A DNA stretch of 64,000 bases from Notamacropus eugenii (lineage: Eukaryota; Chordata; Mammalia; Diprotodontia; Macropodidae): the NCBI RefSeq assembly GCF_028372415.1, contig NC_092872.1, forward strand, positions 276,523,206-276,587,205. Reading direction: 5' to 3'. Below the pieces are notes generated by a model. It was not told the origin of the DNA and made no database searches. It saw only the letters and a program-made list of their open reading frames with translations. Both the position numbers and the translations under genes were made by a program. Each line of letters begins with the position of its first letter. Position 1 is the first letter of the stretch. Below are positions 21,561 to 33,500 of the stretch, one piece after another.

Positions 21561-23690
21561 CCAAGGAAGAGTACACAATTCTATCACACATGCACACGCA
21601 CAATAGACTTTGACTCAGTAGAGGGGTCCCTGGGTAATGTGGAGAGAGGCTTGTAGATCTGTAATTCCCCCTTTGGGATCCCTTCCTTCATGACATCCTA
21701 CAGACAGAAAAGTGATAAAGGAATTTGTTCAGACTCAGGTCTTCCTGGCTCCAAGTCCTGCCCTCACTCTATCCAGATGTGCCTTGACAACTCTCCACCA
21801 TGTCCATAGTAGGCACTCAGTACAAGTTGAATTGAAAAGGAACAGGAGTCAGATCCAGAGATCTCTGCAATGTTCTTTAGATCCACAGAACCATCTCCAT
21901 CAGATTCTCATCCTGTGGGTTAGAACAAGTCACTTTTGCCTATTAGTTTTATGGAATTCCCTTCCTACCTGCCCAACAACAAGGATTTCTGAACTTAATT
22001 CCAACATCATCTGAACTGGGGACACACATAACCTCTTTGTGCCTGAATCTAGAGCTGATTAAAATTTTCATGGTGAATCAACCTCCATTTTTATGGAAAG
22101 CCATAAGCCAAATGGTCCTTTGGTCTGTCTGCATATGCAAACTACTTGAGAAAAATTTCCAGTCATCCAGTGGTTGGGGAAAATATGGCCACACAAACTG
22201 GGTGATGCAGACCAAATAAACTATTGTTCCCTCAGTCATGGAGATTCATTTTTGTTTTTGTAAAAAATAATCTCAATTCTCACCTTAACCTTCTGTTTTA
22301 CCCTGTCCCTTAAAAAACAGAGCTCCATATCCAACTTGCCTATACTTATATGCATTTGAGCTGTTTGTATTTAACTCCAGTCTCATGTTTCTGTTGATTC
22401 AATTAAGGAAACCTATTTTCAAAAAAAAGCACCTTAAGATATTTAGACTAAAGCATCCTGTATATCACCAGTCTGATTGTCAATTATAGGAAATTCTTGT
22501 ATCAGGAAACAAAGATCAACAGTAAAGCCACAAAAAATGCAACTCCTGAGTTTCTCCTTTGATGGGTGTGGTTTCCTTCAAGGCAAAGTTGAAATAAACT
22601 TGTCAAGCAAAGATATAAAGTCTCCTAATCACCTATGCTTGCTAATACAGTTCATCCATCAACAATTCTTTCCCAGTCCTCAGCCATCATAGAGCAAAAA
22701 TGTGCATTTACTACTACTTAGAGTGACCATATTTCCCCAGGCACAAGAAAAATTTCTCAAAATGATATGACTAAAAACTGGGGAAAGATGAGCTAATACA
22801 CACTCCTAGAAAATAGCAAGGTAGATTGTATCACTTGAATTATGAAGGCTAAAAATGTAGAAGACATGACATATTCAGATTTAGACTGATGTATTTTGAG
22901 AGGACTATATTGAACTCTGGCATCCAGGATTCATTTCAGATTGTCAAGTCAATCTGAGAAGGATTATACTATTTAAAAAATGCTATGGAAGAGCGACTCA
23001 TTTTAGACAAATTATAACCAAACTTCTATACAGTTACTATCACCTGTTAGGGTCCAGGTTCGTCATATTAGGAATATAAGTGAAGAGTACAAGCTTTCAT
23101 GCGTGTGTGCATGTGTTTGTATGTAAAGAAACACATATGTGCACTTTAACAAGATTATCCATTGTTGTGGAGGAAAAAAGAAGCCTTTAGTTAGAAATCT
23201 AAAGACCAGGATTCCAATACAGATGATGACAACATAGCTGAGCCTCCACACCCATAATAGTGTCTATCTAAGAATAAAAAGTTAAATTGTTGTGGCAAAG
23301 ATGCTCCTGCCATTGTATTTATATCAGGCCCCAAAATGTCCCAGGTTTCACATTTCTGTTTTTAGACATCCTCAATTGTAGTGCTCACATTTTGAATCAA
23401 TGGTTCAGTGGAGGTTCAGTTGGGGGAGGGAACAAGATCCGTGGGCCACTTGAATTGGGGCAGTGGAAGGGCAAAGGCTGGCACGAGTGCCCAAAGTTGA
23501 GCCATGCACATCAAAGTTTGCCTGCTGGAATCACAAAACCAGAGAATCTTGCGATCTCAGAGCTCTCAAGGACCTCAGCTGTCATATAGTCCATATTTTC
23601 CTGGAAAAAAGTCCCCTCTAAAACATACCCACCAAGTAGTCAAAGCTGTGTTTGAAGAACTTAAGTGCAAGAGAGCCTATGAGTTAGAGA
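21561..23690. other. No gene seen; mostly unassigned
   Basis: About 2.1 kb. A weak L2 tail may lie at 21780-21840 ('ccatagtaggcactcagtac'). Frames at 21712-22014, 22477-22692 and 23287-23589 are unrecognised and lack motif structure. Confidence 0.45.
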
Positions 23691-23955
23691 GAGAGACAGA
23701 GAGCAAGGCAGAGAGGGGAAGGAAGTGGAGGAAGCGAGCAGTGGATCAAGTGCTTGGCCTGGAACACAAAAATCTGAATTCAAGTCCAGTCTTAGATAAT
23801 TACTATCTGTGTGATCCTGGAAAAGTCATTTAACTACTGTTTACCCCTCAGTTTCCTCTTCTATAAAATGGGGATAATAATAATAATAGTAGATGATACT
23901 TGTAATGTGCTTAGCACAATGCTTTATAAATATTAGCTATTAGTATTATTATAGA
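23690..23955 (+). repeat. Marsupial SINE/MIR copy
   Basis: 'gcagtggatcaagtgcttgg', 'cagtttcctcttctataaaa', then 'gggataataataataatagt' and 'gcttagcacaatgctttata'. This is a long copy running through to the CORE tail. Confidence 0.8.
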
Positions 23956-24179
23956 GAGGTTGCCAGACAGACAGAAAGTCAGATTTGTCTAATGTTGTGT
24001 AATTAGTAATGGCTAAAGGTGGAATGTGAACCCAAACATCTCCCCTTCAAGTCCGATATTCATGAAGAGGTAGAGTTCATACAAGCTACCCAATGATTAC
24101 CTCCATGACACCTAATGGCAGATATCCTAACATAAGTTATTTTTTAATCCATCAGTAAAATTGAAAATCTCTTTCCCTA

Positions 24180-24285
24180 ACAGCCCTCCCTCACTCAAAA
24201 TAAAGTCAAGTGCAAGTCATGTTATTAGTTCTCTGATGTCACAGTCCTCTTCAAAATCGAAGAATGAACACAGCAATGTATAGCA
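24180..24285 (-). repeat. Family X repeat, 5' fragment
   Basis: 'cagccctccctcactcaaaa' and 'ctctgatgtcacagtcctct' are the reverse complement of the first third of family X. Confidence 0.65.
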
Positions 24286-24815
24286 TGTCAGAAGGCAGTT
24301 TCTGCTGTGATCTTCAGATTCCCATTTAATGTTATCCAGTACTGTGAAAAGATTTCAGATTCCTGACTTGCTCACCATTAGAAATTATTTCAGCATTAAG
24401 AAAATCTTAGTACCTCATCCAGGTGATCCACAGGAAAAATATCCAGTCTGTCTCCTTCAAGATAACATGGCCCATGAATGGAGTATGTCTACATACAGAG
24501 TTTTCTTGGCCTGGAAAAAGAAAGGATATGGTTTCATTTAGTGAAGTTAACAACAAATTAGAAACTCAAGTCCTCCAAGTTAAACAATCTCATGTTTATT
24601 ATATTACTTTAACAATTTACTTGGGCCTGAGGCATGACCATCTACTTGAACCAGCAATACTGCATGTGACAAGGCCTATTGGTTTGTTTCTTTCATTTTT
24701 GTTATTGATGTCAATTACCACAAGATTGATTTGACTATGGAAATGAAGATGGATCATAGAGAAAACCACAATGAACAGTACGGTAAGTCTGCTAGATGAT
24801 GTAAAGAATATGAGC
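24286..24815. other. No gene seen
   Basis: Three overlapping frames (24329-24871) show no recognisable motif. No repeat landmark. Confidence 0.4.
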
Positions 24816-25110
24816 AATTTTGAGACTGAGTTATGAAACCTGGGTTTCAGGCTCATTTCAGACACTAGCAAGTCTCATAAGCTTAAATAATTTACTTTCA
24901 TCTTTGAACCTCACTTTCCTCATCTGTGCAGTGAGAGAACCAACACCTACTCTACCTGCCTAAGAGAGTACTAGGAGGCTCAGCTCTGCATCACTGTCAA
25001 GCTTTTCCCAATAGCTGGCTGTGTGCAAGGCACTTTTCTAGGTACTAGAGGAAAAAAAATTGAAAAAATAACCATCCCTGACCTCAAGGAGCTATAATCT
25101 AATAAATATA
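24815..25110 (+). repeat. MIR-type copy followed by ancient repeat head
   Basis: 24815-24985 has 'cctcactttcctcatctgtg'. 25010-25110 has 'gtgtgcaaggcacttttcta' and 'gacctcaaggagctataatc'. Confidence 0.65.
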
Positions 25111-25353
25111 GTTAGTGCAGTAGATAGAGCACCATGTCTGGAGACAGGAAGATTCTTCCTGAGTTTGAACCTGGCCAACGTGTACTAGCTGTGAAACCCT
25201 GGGCAAGTCACGTGACCCTGTTTATCTCAGTTTTTTCACCTGTAAAATGAATTGAAGAACAGTATCTTTGCCAAGAAAACCCCAAATGGGTTCACAAAGA
25301 GCCAGACATGACTGAAAATGACTGAACAACAAATACACACACACACACACACA
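25110..25353 (+). repeat. Full-length marsupial tRNA-SINE with CA tail
   Basis: Head 'gtgcagtagatagagcacca', middle 'accctgggcaagtcacgtga', tail 'cagtatctttgccaagaaaa' and 'atgactgaacaacaaata', ending in a (CA)n tract at 25335-25353. It gives the family's whole order in about 240 bases. Confidence 0.88.
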
Positions 25354-25429
25354 TAATGAAACAATGATACAAAGTAGAATGTGGTAAGTGCAAAGGAAAG
25401 TTTCAGGGAAAGTAGGGAGATGACCAAAT

Positions 25430-25595
25430 GATCAGAAGATCCAAAATTTAAAGTTGGAAAGGACCTTAGAGAACATCTATTCAGAGCCTCTTGTTTTACT
25501 GAAGGGGAAGGTGGGTTCTAAAGAAGACAAACAATTTTCCTGAGATCCTAGAGGCATAAAGGAGCAGGGCTGGGCTTTAACTAACAAGTTCAATT
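25430..25595 (-). repeat. MIR-family copy
   Basis: 'aagttggaaaggaccttaga' and 'caattttcctgagatcctag' are minus-strand landmarks of the MIR-like family with an 'agctggaagggaccttagag' end. Confidence 0.6.
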
Positions 25596-25849
25596 TAAAT
25601 GCCTCCCACACACACACACCGTCCCACATCTTTTAAAATGATAAGGCATTAAATGAAAATAAACTTTACTAGATCAATTTTCTGTCTCTGATTTTTTTTC
25701 AGACTAGTGAAAGCCTTTACATTTGGGGCTGATTTCATTGCTACAGAATTTGGAGTTGCTATGGCATGAATATTTTACTAGAAGTCTGATCCATCAACTC
25801 CTGGTGAAGTATTCTAGGGAGTTTCCTCACCAGACACTCCAGCATCTTC

Positions 25850-25912
25850 ATCCTAATCATCATCATCAAGACTACCCTCATCATTATCATCATCAATATC
25901 ATCATAATCACT
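25850..25912. repeat. (ATC)n microsatellite
   Basis: Imperfect CAT/ATC triplets over about 60 bases. The His-rich frame here is a by-product. Confidence 0.85.
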
Positions 25913-25944
25913 AATATTTCTGTCAGGCTCTGAAGTTTGCTAAG

Positions 25945-26030
25945 TGCTCTGGGTGGCGCAGTGGATAGAGTGCTGGATATGAAATAAGGAAGACCTGAGT
26001 TCAAATCTGGCCTCAGATTCTTACTACATC
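25945..26030 (+). repeat. Marsupial tRNA-SINE head
   Basis: 'gggtggcgcagtggatagag' and 'gacctgagttcaaatctggc' are near-consensus. The copy stops after 'cctcagattcttac', so the 3' half is missing. One of the best-preserved heads in the window. Confidence 0.85.
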
Positions 26031-26084
26031 CAGCATTCTGTCCACTCTGTCCAACCTACACATATGACATTACAGATCCATTAC

Positions 26085-26270
26085 AAGATAATAGCTTTAG
26101 AGCTGAAAATGACCTCAGTGGTCCAACCCCTACCTCACTTTACAGATTAGGAAACTAAGGTACAGGAGGTTAAATGCCTTGCCCAATACAAGGGTATGAA
26201 GCATCCAAGAAGGGATTTGAACCCTGGTCCTTTCATTCCAAGGGTTGCAACTCTTGACACAGAACACTTT
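26085..26270 (-). repeat. MIR-family copy
   Basis: 'ttacagattaggaaactaag', 'taaatgccttgcccaataca' and 'gatttgaaccctggtccttt'. Confidence 0.7.
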
Positions 26271-26299
26271 TTCATTAACTAAAACCATTGTATTATATT

Positions 26300-26345
26300 A
26301 TATTATGTTTCATATATATATATATATATATATATACATATTATA
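26300..26345. repeat. (TA)n microsatellite
   Basis: A TATAT tract of about 25 bases flanked by TATTATAT-rich sequence. Confidence 0.9.
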
Positions 26346-26569
26346 TTAGAAGTAAAATAAGATTTCCTGTGCATAGACATCAACTTTCTGACAAAATTAA
26401 TATTTATCCAGAAAAAATATGAAAATATCAGCATTCTAGCAGAAACAAGCAAAACCATTTAAATCCATATTACAGTGATAAAAACCATCTGTTGTTCATT
26501 GTTTTGTATCATTCAGACAAAACAACTGTTTTCTTCATTTTTTTTTACTTCTCAGTCACTCCCAGATTC

Positions 26570-26765
26570 CTTTCTCATGGAATTTAGAGCTGAAGAGGCC
26601 AAAGGTGCCAGAGTGCCAACCCTCACCTATAAATGAAGTAAACTGAGGCTCAGAAAAGTGAGATCATCTGGTCCAGGTCTCACTGGGAGTAAAAGATCAG
26701 AACAAGGATTGATCTGTGAGTTGTCTGACTCTCAATCAATGTTCCTTCTTCTACTCAGCACTATT
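26570..26765 (-). repeat. MIR-family copy
   Basis: 'tagagctgaagaggccaaag', 'aaactgaggctcagaaaagt' and 'gttgtctgactctcaatcaa' in minus order. Confidence 0.65.
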
Positions 26766-26859
26766 AGACCAAGGAGCATTGGAGCAATGAAGAAACATGA
26801 AACAGACAGGAGAAATGCAATTATCATGGAGTCATGGCATGTTACCTCTAGAAGGTAGT

Positions 26860-26927
26860 TTAGTAGTCATGCAGCCGGAAGTGCATTCCCTCTGAACCTC
26901 TACTTAGAATCCTAAATTTCCTTCAAG
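26860..26927 (+). repeat. L2 fragment, left part, split by the HAL1-like insertion
   Basis: It ends in the target sequence AAATTTCCTTCAAG (26914-26927). The L2 continues after the insertion at 29775 with 'ccttcaaggctcagctctgg', as the L2 consensus does. Confidence 0.7.
26914..26927. repeat. Target-site duplication, left copy
   Basis: AAATTTCCTTCAAG, 14 bases, identical to 29775-29788. Confidence 0.95.
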
Positions 26928-27804
26928 TGGGGGGGCTGGGGGTGGAGCCAAGATGGCAGAGTAGACAGACGATCTGTAGAAGTTCTCCCCCTATAGCTCA
27001 TAAAATACCTGTAAAAAAGGATGCTAAATAAATTCAAGAGCAACAGAAACCACAAAAAAGATAGAGTGAAAGAGATTTCCAGCCCTAGGCAGAATGGAAG
27101 GCTGACAGGAAAGGTCTATCGCACCAGGCTCAGAGTGGAGCACAGCTCAACTTTGGCTGGGCAGTATGGCAGGGACAGGATCAAAGTATGCTTCATGGCA
27201 CCACCAGCAGCAGCTGTGGTTCCCAGATTCCTCAACCCACAAACACCAGAGACAGCTTCAAAGGTCAGTGAGAAAGCTCTTTCACCTGAGTGAGAAGGGA
27301 GCAGGGTCCTGCCCTAGCTCCTGCCCCAGGCAGCTGCAGCATTCATTTTTGGAGCCCTTGGTCTAAAGGTCCTGGGGAAATTGAACAGCTGATCTGATTC
27401 TCAGTCGTGAATAGCAGTCCTGTGGTGAGGAGGAGCACCGGCTGCTGGAGCTGGTGGAGGCTTTGGAGAGGAAACTGGGTAGAAAAGCTTGCAGTAACTC
27501 CCAGACCAGAGCACAGACCAGGAGAGGAGTAAACTCCTCTCCCTTCACTGTGCCACCTTGAAGGAACTGAGAACTTACAGGTCCCCAGAGAATACCCTCC
27601 TCTTGACAAAGGACTCAAAAGTCAAGTAACTGGCTGAGAAAATGCCCAAAAAGGGAGAAAATTAAGACTAGAGAAGGTTATTTTCTTGGTGAACCAGTAT
27701 ATTCTTCCATCCTTTTGGATGAGGAAGAACAGCGCTTACCATCAGGGAAAGACATAAAAGTCGAGGTTTCTGCATCCAAAACCTCCCAAATAAATATCCA
27801 ATGA

Positions 27805-28690
27805 TTGCAGGCCATAGAAGAGCTCAAAAAGGATTTTGAAAATCAAGTAAAAGAGGTGGAGGAAAAATTGGAAAGAGAAATGAGAGCAATGCAAGAAAAT
27901 CATGAAAAACAAGTCAACAGCTTGCTAAAGGAGACCCAAAACAATGCTGAAGAAAATAACACTTTTAAAAATAGACTAACTCAAATAGCAAGAGACCCAA
28001 AAAGCCATTGAGGAAAAGAATGCTTTATAAAGCAGAACTAGAAAAATGGAAAAGGAGGCTCAAAAGCTCACTGAAGAAAATCATTCTTTAAAAATTAGAA
28101 TGGAGTAGAAGGGAGTTAATGACTTTATAAGGAACCAAAAAATTACAAAACAAAACCAAAAGAATGAAAAAATAGAAGACAATGTGAAACATCTCGTTGG
28201 AAGAACAAGTGACCTGGAAAATAGATCCAGGAGAGACAATTTAAAAATTATGGAACTACCTGAAAGCCATGATCAAAAGAGAGCCTAGACGTCATCTTTC
28301 ATGAAATTATAGGAAAATTGCCCTGATATTCTAGAACCAGAGGATAAAATAAATATTGAAAGAATCCACTAATGTCCTCCTTAAAGAGATCTGAAAAGAA
28401 AATCTCCTAGTCAAATTCCAGAGTTCCTAGGTCAAGGAGAAAATATTACAATCAACCAGAAAAAAGCAATCTGAGTATTGTGGAAATACAGTCAGGATAA
28501 CACAAGATCTAGCAGCTTCTACATTAAGGGATTGAAGGGCTTGGAATATGATATTCCAGAAGTCAAAGAAACTAGGATTAAAACCAAGAGTCACCTACCC
28601 AGCAAAACTGAGTATAATTCTTCAGGGGAAAAAATGGTCATTCAATTAAATAGAAGACTTTTAAACATTCTTGATGAAAAGACCTGAGCT
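27805..28690 (+). pseudogene. ORF1 of the HAL1-like element, broken
   Basis: It encodes the L1-type ORF1 RNA-binding protein that packages element RNA. The start of the visible frame is a clear coiled coil at 27805-28011 ('AIEELKKDFENQVKEVEEK', heptads rich in Glu and Lys). Later fragments include 'NLKIMELPESHDQK'-like residues (28230-28280) and the C-terminal domain with 'STLRDWKAWNMIFQK' after frame adjustment (28520-28565). At least three frameshifts and several stops separate them. The true start is probably upstream of 27805, near 'MPKKGEN' at 27641. Confidence 0.75.
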
Positions 28691-28857
28691 GAATAGAAAA
28701 TTTGACTTTCAAACACAAGAATCAAGGGAAGCATGAAAAGCAAAACAGGAAAGAGAAATCATAAGGGACTTACTAAAGTTGAACTGTTTACATTTCTATA
28801 TGGAAAGATAATATTTGTAACTCTTAAAGCTTTTTTGGGTAGTTGGTAGTTGGTGGG

Positions 28858-28860
<3 letters not shown>

Positions 28861-28905
<45 letters not shown>

Positions 28906-28906
28906 G
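28861..28906. repeat. (AC)n microsatellite in the HAL1-like 3' UTR
   Basis: About 34 bases of pure AC, then 'atatacacacag'. It lies after 'ttggtagttggtgggattac'. Confidence 0.95.
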
Positions 28907-29774
28907 TATGTATGTATACATAGGCCACAGAGTGAGTTGAATAGGAAGGGATGATTTCTAAAAAAATAAAATTAATAGGTGAGAGAGGAATATATTGGGA
29001 GGAGAAAGGGAGAAATGAAATGGGGCAAACTGTCTCTCATAAAAGAGGCAAGAAAGAGTTTTTTTTCAGTGGAGGGATAAAAGGGGGGGGTGAGAGGGAA
29101 AAGTGAATCTTATTCTCGTCATGTTTGGCTTAAGGAGGGAATAACATGTACACTCAATTTGTTATGAAAATCTATCTTAAACTAGAGGAAAGTAGGCAAT
29201 AAGTGGGTTCAGGGGATGATAAAAGGGAGAGCAAATGGGAGGAGGGAGTAATTAGAATTAAACAGTTTAGGGGAGACACAAGGTCTAAAGAGAGAATAGA
29301 ATATATAGGGGGCAGGATAGAAAGGAGTGAAATATAGTTAGTCTTTTACAACATAACTATTATGGAAGTCTTTAGCAAAACCACATATATGGCCTATATT
29401 GAATTGCTTGCCTTCTCAGTGCGGAAGGATGGGGAGGGAGGAAGGGAGAGAAGTTGGAACTCAAAGTTTAAGGACTGAATGTTGAGAATTGTTTTTTTGC
29501 ATGCAACTGAGAAATAAGAAATATAGGTAATGGGGTATAGAAATCTATCTTGCCTTACAAGAAAAGAGAGAAGATGGGGATAAGGGAAGGGAGGGCAAAT
29601 CGGGGGAAGGGATAATCAGAATGCATGGTGTTTGGGGGTGGGGGAGGGGAGACATGGGGAGAAAATTTGGAACTCAAAATCTTGTGTAAATGAATGTTGA
29701 AAACTAAAAATTAATTAATTAATTAAAATAAAATAAAAACTTTAAAAATAAATAAATTGTTATTGATTAAAAAG

Positions 29775-30000
29775 AAATTTCCTTCAAGGCTCAGCTCTGG
29801 AGCCATCTCCTTTGGGAAACCTTCCCTGTTTCACCTTCTGCTCAGTACATTCTTTCTCGTTATTCAAATTATATAGTATTTACTTACCTTTGTAAACATT
29901 TTCAGCCTCTTTTAAAATGGAAACTCCTTGGCCAGGTACTATTTTTTCAATCTTTGTATGCTCAGCACTTAGCACTTAGCAAGTGCTAGGTAAAACCATC
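29775..30000 (+). repeat. L2 LINE 3' part, right side of the insertion
   Basis: It starts with the right target copy (29775-29788), then 'gctcagctctggagccatct', 'ggaaaccttccctgtttcac', and ends 'gcacttagcacttagcaagt'. It joins to 26860-26927 once the insertion is taken out. Confidence 0.8.
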
Positions 30001-30164
30001 TCAGTAAACCAGCTAAACTAGGTTGAGGATAACCAATGGGCCTCAAATCTGCCGCTGAGGTGGGGGGGTATGTACCTCAAGATGTGAAGACATCCCCCAT
30101 GGAATGGGCGGATGAGAGTGATTTGTTCCAATGGCCAAGAAGGCAAATGAAACAGATGCTGTGG

Positions 30165-30400
30165 AGTTCTTAGAACTTGGTCAGACATGGAAGATGTCTA
30201 AGTTTTCAAATGCATCCCAGACCATCACCAGTCATCCTGACTTTTCTTGTCCTACTACTGGACTTCAATGGCTCTGGAGGAGAGAGTCAGTCTGATGATT
30301 TTCTGCAATTGGGCCTCATTTAAATCCAATTCACCCATGAGTCAAGAAATCACCCATGATGCCACTGGTCTTCTTAGAAAACAAAGAATAGACAACAACT
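30165..30400 (-). repeat. Family X repeat, 5' half
   Basis: 'cagaccatcaccagtcatcc', 'aatggctctggaggagagag' and 'tagaaaacaaagaatagaca' are the reverse complement of family X from its start to its middle. Confidence 0.7.
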
Positions 30401-30464
30401 TAGCATAATGTCTTAAACCAAATGGGCTCCAGTGCTGGTTCTTTAATTTAGTTGATTCTAACTT

Positions 30465-30945
30465 AGCACTCTTGTTTTTTATAGGTGAGAGAGCTGAAGC
30501 CCAATAAGGTTAACAATTGACTTGACCAATATCACAAAGCCAGTAGCTGAAACTAGAACACACTTTTCCAGATTCTCAGTCCAATGCACTTTTAAATTAG
30601 GAGAATTACACTAATGATGATTTTCCATATATATCACAATAATATAAATTAGAATAAAAATGTAAGCACGTGTACATATGTAATATGCAAAGCTCTTTAC
30701 AAATATTATTTCATTTGACCCTCACAACAACCCTGGAGGTAGGATTTATTATTATCATTATTTTAGAGTTGAGGAAACTGAGGCAGGTAGAGGACAAGTG
30801 ATTTGTCCAGGGTCACCCAACTCAGAAGTGTCTGAGAGCAGACTTGAATTGAAGTCTCCTTGACTGCAGGTCCAGTGCCTGGTACATAGTAGGCATTTAA
30901 TAAATGCTTGTTGAGTGACTGATTAACTATACATTGTGCCATTTA
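30465..30945 (-). repeat. Two MIR-family copies with a trailing L2 tail
   Basis: 30465-30595 and 30675-30870 are minus MIR copies ('ttgaggaaactgaggcaggt', 'tgtccagggtcacccaactc'). 30870-30930 reads 'tagtaggcatttaataaatg', an L2/MIR plus-type end. Confidence 0.65.
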
Positions 30946-31825
30946 GCTGCCTCTAATGTGTTCAGAGGTTGATGACCTACAAAGTCTCATTAGAATTTTT
31001 TGTTTCAATAAAATGGTTTGGGGAAATGTTATCACTGCACTCCTCTAAGCATGCCTTATTAGTTCTTTCTCAGCTTCAAGGTGGACACATTTGGTGGTGG
31101 TGGTGAATGTTTCGTTGATTATTTTGTTTGTGTTTTTTTACTAGTGTAGTTCTTCTAATAACATAGTTCTCCATCCCATCACCCCACCACCACTGTACTC
31201 TGGTTACAGGGAAAGGGTCCAGCTCTTCAAAGATTATCTGTTTTGTTTTGGGGTTTTCTTGGCTTAAATTTTTTCTATCATAAACCTAGATCTAGAGACA
31301 TGTCTATTTTTCCCCCAGTCAATCCCAGTACATTTCATCATCAGATTTTATCCAAAGCCTCATGGTGTTTGACTCTGTTTACCCATTTGAATGATTAACT
31401 GATTCACTATGTAACTCATTTAAAGTGGTATTCTGATCTGATAAAGGTATTGTGGTATAGAATATCTTGTCAATTATGTTAATATGAGATGGTGTATGAG
31501 ACAAACCTCATACATTTATCAGAGTATCTTGTAGAAACCTAACACACGCATAAGAAATCTCACAGTGGAGGGAAGCCTATATATAAAGCTGCTCTGTGCT
31601 CTGCTAAGTGATTTTTTTAATCCTGTAAGCTAATAATAGTAAACAGAGTGAACTGCTGTTATGTTTTCAAACTCATTTTATTTTTAGTTTATGGAATAAA
31701 ATAAGTATGTCCATAATATAGAATATCAACAACAAAAAAGATGCTTGCACATGCAACTTCAGATCTACTGCGCACAACTTGCTATTCATTTTAAATATAT
31801 AACAAACTCATTATGTACATTTCTT
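30946..31825. other. No gene seen; unassigned sequence
   Basis: A+T-rich, with only short frames. A Pu/Py-skewed patch at 31815-31860 is the poly(T) side of the L1 fragment that follows. Confidence 0.45.
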
Positions 31826-32400
31826 TTTTCTTTTTTTTCTTTTTGTTTCTTTTTGTTTCTTCCCCTTCATCCTAGAAATGGCCACTATTAGATATGTGCA
31901 AAATCATTCTATATATACTTCTATTTATTAGTTCTTTCTCTGGATACAGAGATCATCTTTCTTCATATGTCCTGTATAGTTCATTTGGTTATTTATTTAA
32001 TAGACAAAATAACTCATTTGCTCAAAGTAGTTCTTAAAATAATATTGCTGTTACGGTATACAGTGCTCTCTTGGTTCTGCTCATTTCAGTCTTCATTATT
32101 TTGTGCAAGTCTTTCCATGTTTTTCTAAGATCACTGAGTTCATCATTTCTTATGCATCAGTTGGATTCCATTACACTCATGTCACACAACTTGTTCAGCC
32201 TTTCCCCAATTGATGGGCATCCTTGTAATTTCCAGTTCTTTGCCACTACAAAGAGAGCTCCTATAAACATTTTAAAACATAGAGTTTTCGTTTTCCTTTT
32301 CCCCTAATCATCTTTGGAAATAGAGCTAGTTTTGGTATTGCTGGGCAAAAGGGTAAAAGTTTTAAGTGTGCATTGGCCAAGATGGTTTCTTTGGGACTTT
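31826..32400 (-). mobile_element. L1 LINE 3' fragment
   Basis: The reverse complement contains 'gagcagaaccaagagagcac', the L1 ORF2 C-terminal segment also seen at 16080, and 'gcccatcaattggggaaagg' as at 15950. The T-rich stretch at 31826-31866 is its tail. Confidence 0.8.
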
Positions 32401-32689
32401 CAACTCCAACATTCTGGGCTTCTTGAAAACCATGAACAATCTCAGAGGCAGAAAAGAGCAGGCCATGTTTGAGAGCCTGCTAGTGAATGAATCTGGATGT
32501 ACTGGAGTTTTCTATTGAAGAAAACTAGGGGATGAGTCAAGAAAGGTATTGTAGGGCTCAATTATAAGGGTCTTAAAGCTGAAGCTTGAGGACTTAAACT
32601 ATTTTTTCATATAAACAATGAGGAAATATGCATGGTTTATGAGCAAGGCATCACGATGAAAATGGTGTGTTTTGAGATAATAGTGCATA

Positions 32690-32930
32690 GAGTACTACAG
32701 TAATAGTGATACAGGTAATAGTACATAGATTACCACAGAGAGTCAAGAAACTTTGGGTTCAGATCCTTCCTCTGATACTGACTAGTTATGTGAACTAAGG
32801 TAATCCAAGCATAATCACTTCTGGAGGGATTCTCTGGCCTTCAGTTTTCTCCTCTGTAAAAAGAGTAGGTTGAACTAGTAGATATCTGAGGTCTCTCCTA
32901 GCTTAGAGTCTGTGACTGGACATGACTTCA
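32690..32930 (+). repeat. MIR/tRNA-SINE copy
   Basis: 'cctctgatactgactagtta' then 'ttctcctctgtaaaaagagt'. The family's middle is decayed. Confidence 0.6.
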
Positions 32931-33099
32931 GGTCTCTAAGCCTCAAACAGCTCTTTAAGACTTAAGACTTTCAGACAAATTTATGATTTGTCTCAGTGAA
33001 AGGAGGTCATAATAGCAGTTTCTTCTCTTATTGACCAATCTCACAGGTTTGTTGTGAGGATATTGCTTTCCCAATCTTCTACACCCTCCATAACTCTGA

Positions 33100-33500
33100 G
33101 ATTGAAGGGCACTAGTCTCCTTGCTGTCCCTTGAACAAGACACGTCCCTACACCAGAGATCATTGCCACTTAGTCTCCCTCCTCATCTCTGCCTCCTGGC
33201 TTCCCTGCCCTTCTCCAGGTCCCATATAAAAATGCCAGATTCTCAAAGAAGCCTTTCCCCACCCCACCTCCTTAATGCTAGTGTCTTCTCTTTGTGGATT
33301 ATCTCCAATATATCCTATTGTTTGTATGATATTAGACCATGAACTCCTTGTCTTTTGCCTTCCTTTGTACACCCAGCATTTAACATAGTGCCTGACTCAG
33401 AGTCAGTGCTTAACAAATGCTTGTTGACTAAATAGTGATGTATGTAAAGTGCTTTACAAAATTTAAAACACTATGTAAATGTCAGGTACCATTATTGAAA
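33100..33500 (+). repeat. L2 LINE 3' end with short MIR tail
   Basis: 'atctctgcctcctggcttcc', 'catgaactccttgtcttttg', 'cacccagcatttaacatagt' and 'taacaaatgcttgttgacta' are the L2 end. 'gtaaagtgctttacaaaatt' follows. Confidence 0.75.

Larger units (their letters stand above)
26928..29774 (+). mobile_element. Near full-length ORF1-only L1-derived element (HAL1-like)
   Basis: A 2.85-kb insertion bounded by perfect 14-base duplications. It has an L1-type leader ('gtggagccaagatggcagag'), ORF1 at about 27800-28690, then directly a long purine-rich 3' UTR with no ORF2 segment, and an A-rich tail (29700-29774). This matches the structure of HAL1 (half-L1), a non-autonomous group known in several mammals. 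The 3' UTR contains two related tail-like blocks near 29430 and 29640. An L1 with an exact loss of ORF2 is the alternative. Confidence 0.85.

Noticed and set aside
25110-25335. tRNA-like head with A- and B-box resemblance, possible tRNA gene
   Set aside because: It belongs to a dispersed SINE family. No cloverleaf with a proper anticodon stem is preserved in this or the other copies.
27021-27618. Overlapping frames of 60-91 residues as a gene
   Set aside because: They lie in the leader region of the HAL1-like element, upstream of its ORF1.
31086-31140. GGTGGTGGTGG-type run as a G-quadruplex or regulatory site
   Set aside because: The run is too short and isolated, with no promoter context or CpG island.
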